A DNA stretch of 64,000 nt, taken from NCBI GenBank assembly GCA_028829895.1, contig CM054182.1, forward strand, positions 3,442,501 to 3,506,500. Reading direction: 5' to 3'. The notes beneath the pieces are model-generated. The model saw only the letters and a program-made list of their open reading frames with translations, was not told the DNA's origin and did no database searches. Made by a program: the position numbers and the translations under genes. Shown in pieces: positions 62,150 to 64,000 of the stretch. This stretch comes from Sinotaia quadrata. Lineage: Eukaryota; Mollusca; Gastropoda; Architaenioglossa; Viviparidae. The stretch's first letter is position 1. Every line of letters begins with the position of its first letter.

Positions 62150-63985
62150 AGCAATAACGACAACAATATGAAACCTGTATAAAATACAGACTCAAACAAC
62201 AACAATTTGAAACCTGTATAAAATACACACACAACAACAACAATATGAAGCATGTATGAAATACAGACACACACGCAACAACAGCAACCACAATAAGAAA
62301 CATGTATGATATATATTGACACACACGACAAAAGCAACAACAGCAGTATGAAACATGTATGAAATAGAAACACAACAGCAACAACAACAATATGAAACAA
62401 GTATGAAATTCAGACAGACAAGACAACAGCAACAACAATATGAAACAAGTATGAAATTCAGACAGACAAGACAACAGCAACAACAATATGAAACATGTAT
62501 GAAATGTAGACACACCACAATCTCAAAGATTCCAGAATTGACACGGACGCACTAGGCAAAATGTAATATATCCACACAAACATACACACACACACACATA
62601 TACCACACACGAATGGGGATACGTCGCCCCAGATCCTAAGTCCCCTCCACTGAGACCACCACCAGTTCAGGGGTGTGTATGTATGTATGTTTGTATGTGT
62701 GTGTGCATGTATATATGTGCACGTGTGCATGAGTGTGTATATGTATGTGCGTGTGTATGTCTGTCTCTGAGTGGGTGTTTCGTTCCAAGAGGCAAGGCCA
62801 CATTCCACGAAACATAACCTAGCAGGTATACAGAAGTTCATAAGTTCAATGTGTGTGTTTCGTTCCCAGAGGCAAGGCCACACTCCACGAAACATAACCT
62901 AGCTGGTATACAGAAGTTCATAAGCTGGTTGCTGAGCGTCTTGCAACTCTTCACGAGCCCATAACAAGAACCGAGACCAAAAGATAAGTAAACAAACACT
63001 GCTAAGCAAACAATGCGGAGAAAAAGGGCGACTATCTAATCTAATGCAATGCAAACAGCTTCTTCTTTCCCAGTACATGGCTGCTAAGAAATGTTACCCC
63101 GCACCGACCTTCGTATAAATAAAGCGAAATTTGTTTTTTTTTCCCACGACCCCTACCTTCGTGATACTGATACAGTTTTTAAAGTACTCCAGGCGATAGA
63201 TAAGCATTATAATCGCCTGTTTGGATTGTTAGTAATATTAACGGAGACACTACTTTATCTTTAGTTCCTGGCAGGTGTAAGATATGGAAAACCCAACATA
63301 TTCATTTGGATCATTTGAAAGGTTTCATTTCAAAGTTGGCTCAAATAAGGCTGGTAATTGGCTCAAATAAGGCTGGTAATGTTCATGTAGACTTCTGACA
63401 GGACAATTCCTTTTGTTTGTTGAGTAACACTTTACCATCTGATTTTTTTTCTTCTTCAGAACCAGTCGTAAATGAGTCAAATAAATCCTTTGTATTTACT
63501 TGAAGTTGCGGGTGGGGGTGTCAGAATCAGCACACATATAGACACACTCACACACACATACACACACACACAAACACATATGCACGCACATAAGAAACAT
63601 ATCTGCAGTAACAGTTGGACGAGAGTTTTTCTTAAAATAACGACATTTTTAAAGTTTAAAATTTGATAAATTATTATTCTACTTTAGAGCATCATTTCCC
63701 ACTGAAATTTTCAATTGGTTAAATTTTCTCTAAACAAATTGCAGAGGCCAAGCCTGCGCTAAGCACATATTACATTGAATTAACTCAAGCATTTAGTTTA
63801 ATCGTAGGCAGCCATATTTTGCTGTCTAAGACAAGATGATCTTGCAAGGAGTTCTATCATGAGTTTTACCAACCTTTGTTTCTCAGCTTGGTCAAAGCTT
63901 TGTCTCGGAGGCTAGGGTCAGGAAAGTCAACTGCATTCATCAGCCCCAAACCCCGAGTCCGTGACAGTGTCCCTTGGAACTTGTT
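57910..63985 (-). CDS. ABAT: Second 4-aminobutyrate aminotransferase paralogue, last two coding exons only
   Basis: Two exons are visible on the minus strand: 63985-63874 and 58031-57910 (stop TAG at 57912-57910). They encode 78 residues. The first reads NKFQGTLSRTRGLGLMNAVDF and ends LRNKG. The second begins GVNAGNCGTKSLRLRPTLT and ends LDKLNSVLMDLK. They align with exons 12 and 13 of the neighbouring ABAT and with the C-terminal part of the PLP aminotransferase fold (conserved RGLG, RNKG, LRLRP, HH and IFL). The penultimate exon is 112 nt in both genes with the same phases, so the copies share an ancestor. No frame breaks are seen, so the gene may be functional, but the remaining N-terminal exons lie beyond the right edge. 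The intron (58032-63873) is packed with tandem repeats, one of which copies the last exon's acceptor. The gene lies head-to-tail upstream of ABAT. Confidence 0.93.
58023..58195. repeat. 41-bp tandem repeat that includes the paralogue's last-exon acceptor, 4 copies
   Basis: The first copy straddles the exon boundary at 58031 (cattgacacc coding, tgcaagaaaacagcg intron). Three more copies follow at 41-bp spacing (near 58064, 58105 and 58146), plus a partial one near 58187. On the gene's strand all four carry an identical TTTTCTTGCAG acceptor followed by GTGTCAATG, the first coding bases. Confidence 0.94.
58518..58880. repeat. Degenerate T-rich repeat, unit about 58 bp, about 6 copies
   Basis: The shared order gacagaattgtttaagttac, atattttaagtgtttttg and ctttgttttaaagga recurs with many substitutions. 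A TTACTA-rich trinucleotide-like stretch precedes it (58228-58440). It lies in the paralogue's last intron. Confidence 0.75.
59095..59225. repeat. GAT/GGT/GGA trinucleotide-rich tract
   Basis: Runs of gatgatgatg, ggtggtggtgg and ggaggaggagg. It accounts for the Ser/Thr-rich minus-strand frame at 58930-59229. Confidence 0.9.
59598..59652. repeat. Compound (AC)n(AT)n microsatellite
   Basis: About 20 AC units run directly into six AT units. It lies in the paralogue's last intron. Confidence 0.95.
60474..60895. repeat. 37-bp minisatellite, about 11 copies
   Basis: The unit is gagggcagtgttttcacaca followed by taagacgttatacgggc. Near-identical copies differ mainly at ttatac/ttatat. More diverged relatives (gttttcatacatagatgtta, taaagaggat) continue to about 61060, which suggests the array is regularised only on its left side. 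Confidence 0.95.
61190..61500. repeat. Minisatellite, unit about 68 bp, 4 copies
   Basis: The unit contains atgaagatagttgtcaacac, agtcattgtagttatgaaag and cagttcttaatatatagaaa. The copies differ by gtgcaac/gtcaac and small deletions. Related but looser repeats precede it from 61085. Confidence 0.9.
61795..61905. repeat. 32-bp repeat, 3 copies
   Basis: The unit is cactgagactactaaactta followed by tgttgctcttaaa. The first copy is more diverged (tgctgcccttaaaggctt). Confidence 0.88.
62063..62147. repeat. (CA)n microsatellite
   Basis: About 42 CA units with one CAAA interruption. Confidence 0.97.
62150..62515. repeat. Degenerate 45-60-bp repeat with CAA-rich units, about 8 copies
   Basis: Each unit combines acaacaacaatatgaaaca, tgtatgaaat and a variable acagacaca segment. 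The last two copies (gaaattcagacagacaagac) are identical. It explains the Cys-rich minus-strand frames covering 61953-62518. Confidence 0.88.
62775..62926. repeat. Direct duplication of 78 bp
   Basis: Two copies of gtgtttcgttcc-agaggcaa, then ggccacwctccacgaaacat and aacctagcwggtatacagaa follow each other with four or five differences. It lies in the paralogue's last intron. Confidence 0.92.
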
Positions 63986-64000
63986 CTGCAAAACATGGCA

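Noticed and set aside
61953..62518. Cys-rich minus-strand frames of up to 186 codons
   Set aside because: They come from CA and CAA repeats; Cys and Val are produced by TGTGTG.

Overview
The window is animal nuclear DNA: spliced genes with long AT-rich introns, GT-AG junctions, non-LTR retrotransposon remnants, MITE-like elements and very many minisatellites. The proteins are clearly bilaterian but nothing read here fixes the species; an invertebrate, perhaps a mollusc, is my inference only. I rebuilt the genes by joining coding blocks across splice sites and checking reading phase by hand.

Layout: (1) 991-5556, minus strand, a complete three-exon Josephin-domain deubiquitinase (JOSD1-like, 208 aa). 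(2) 9304-23521, plus strand, a complete ten-exon GTP-binding protein 1 (GTPBP1, 636 aa), divergent from JOSD1; its first intron carries a 1.3-kb element with perfect 35-bp terminal inverted repeats. (3) 27255-50611, minus strand, a complete thirteen-exon 4-aminobutyrate aminotransferase (ABAT, 495 aa), convergent with GTPBP1. (4) 51965-53551, a broken non-LTR retrotransposon 3' end coding for a CCHC knuckle and a restriction-like endonuclease. (5) 57910-63985, minus strand, the last two coding exons of a second ABAT paralogue that continues beyond the right edge.

JOSD1 and GTPBP1 also lie side by side and divergent in human, so the left half looks like an old conserved gene pair. The right half is a tandem ABAT duplication. 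GABA aminotransferase is a mitochondrial PLP enzyme that converts GABA and 2-oxoglutarate to succinate semialdehyde and glutamate. The two gene pairs have no obvious shared pathway.

The most unusual feature is the contrast in tandem repeats. Positions 1-30000 hold few arrays, while from about 31000 to the end nearly every ABAT intron holds one or more minisatellites with units of 21-70 bp. Three of these arrays (31488-31655, 35310-36065, 58023-58195) begin inside a coding exon and copy its 3' splice acceptor plus the first coding bases many times into the intron. A fourth (33566-35113) carries a GTAAGT donor-like site in most units on the gene's sense strand. Repeat expansion at the exon edges of a duplicated ABAT locus is the best candidate here for something not previously described.
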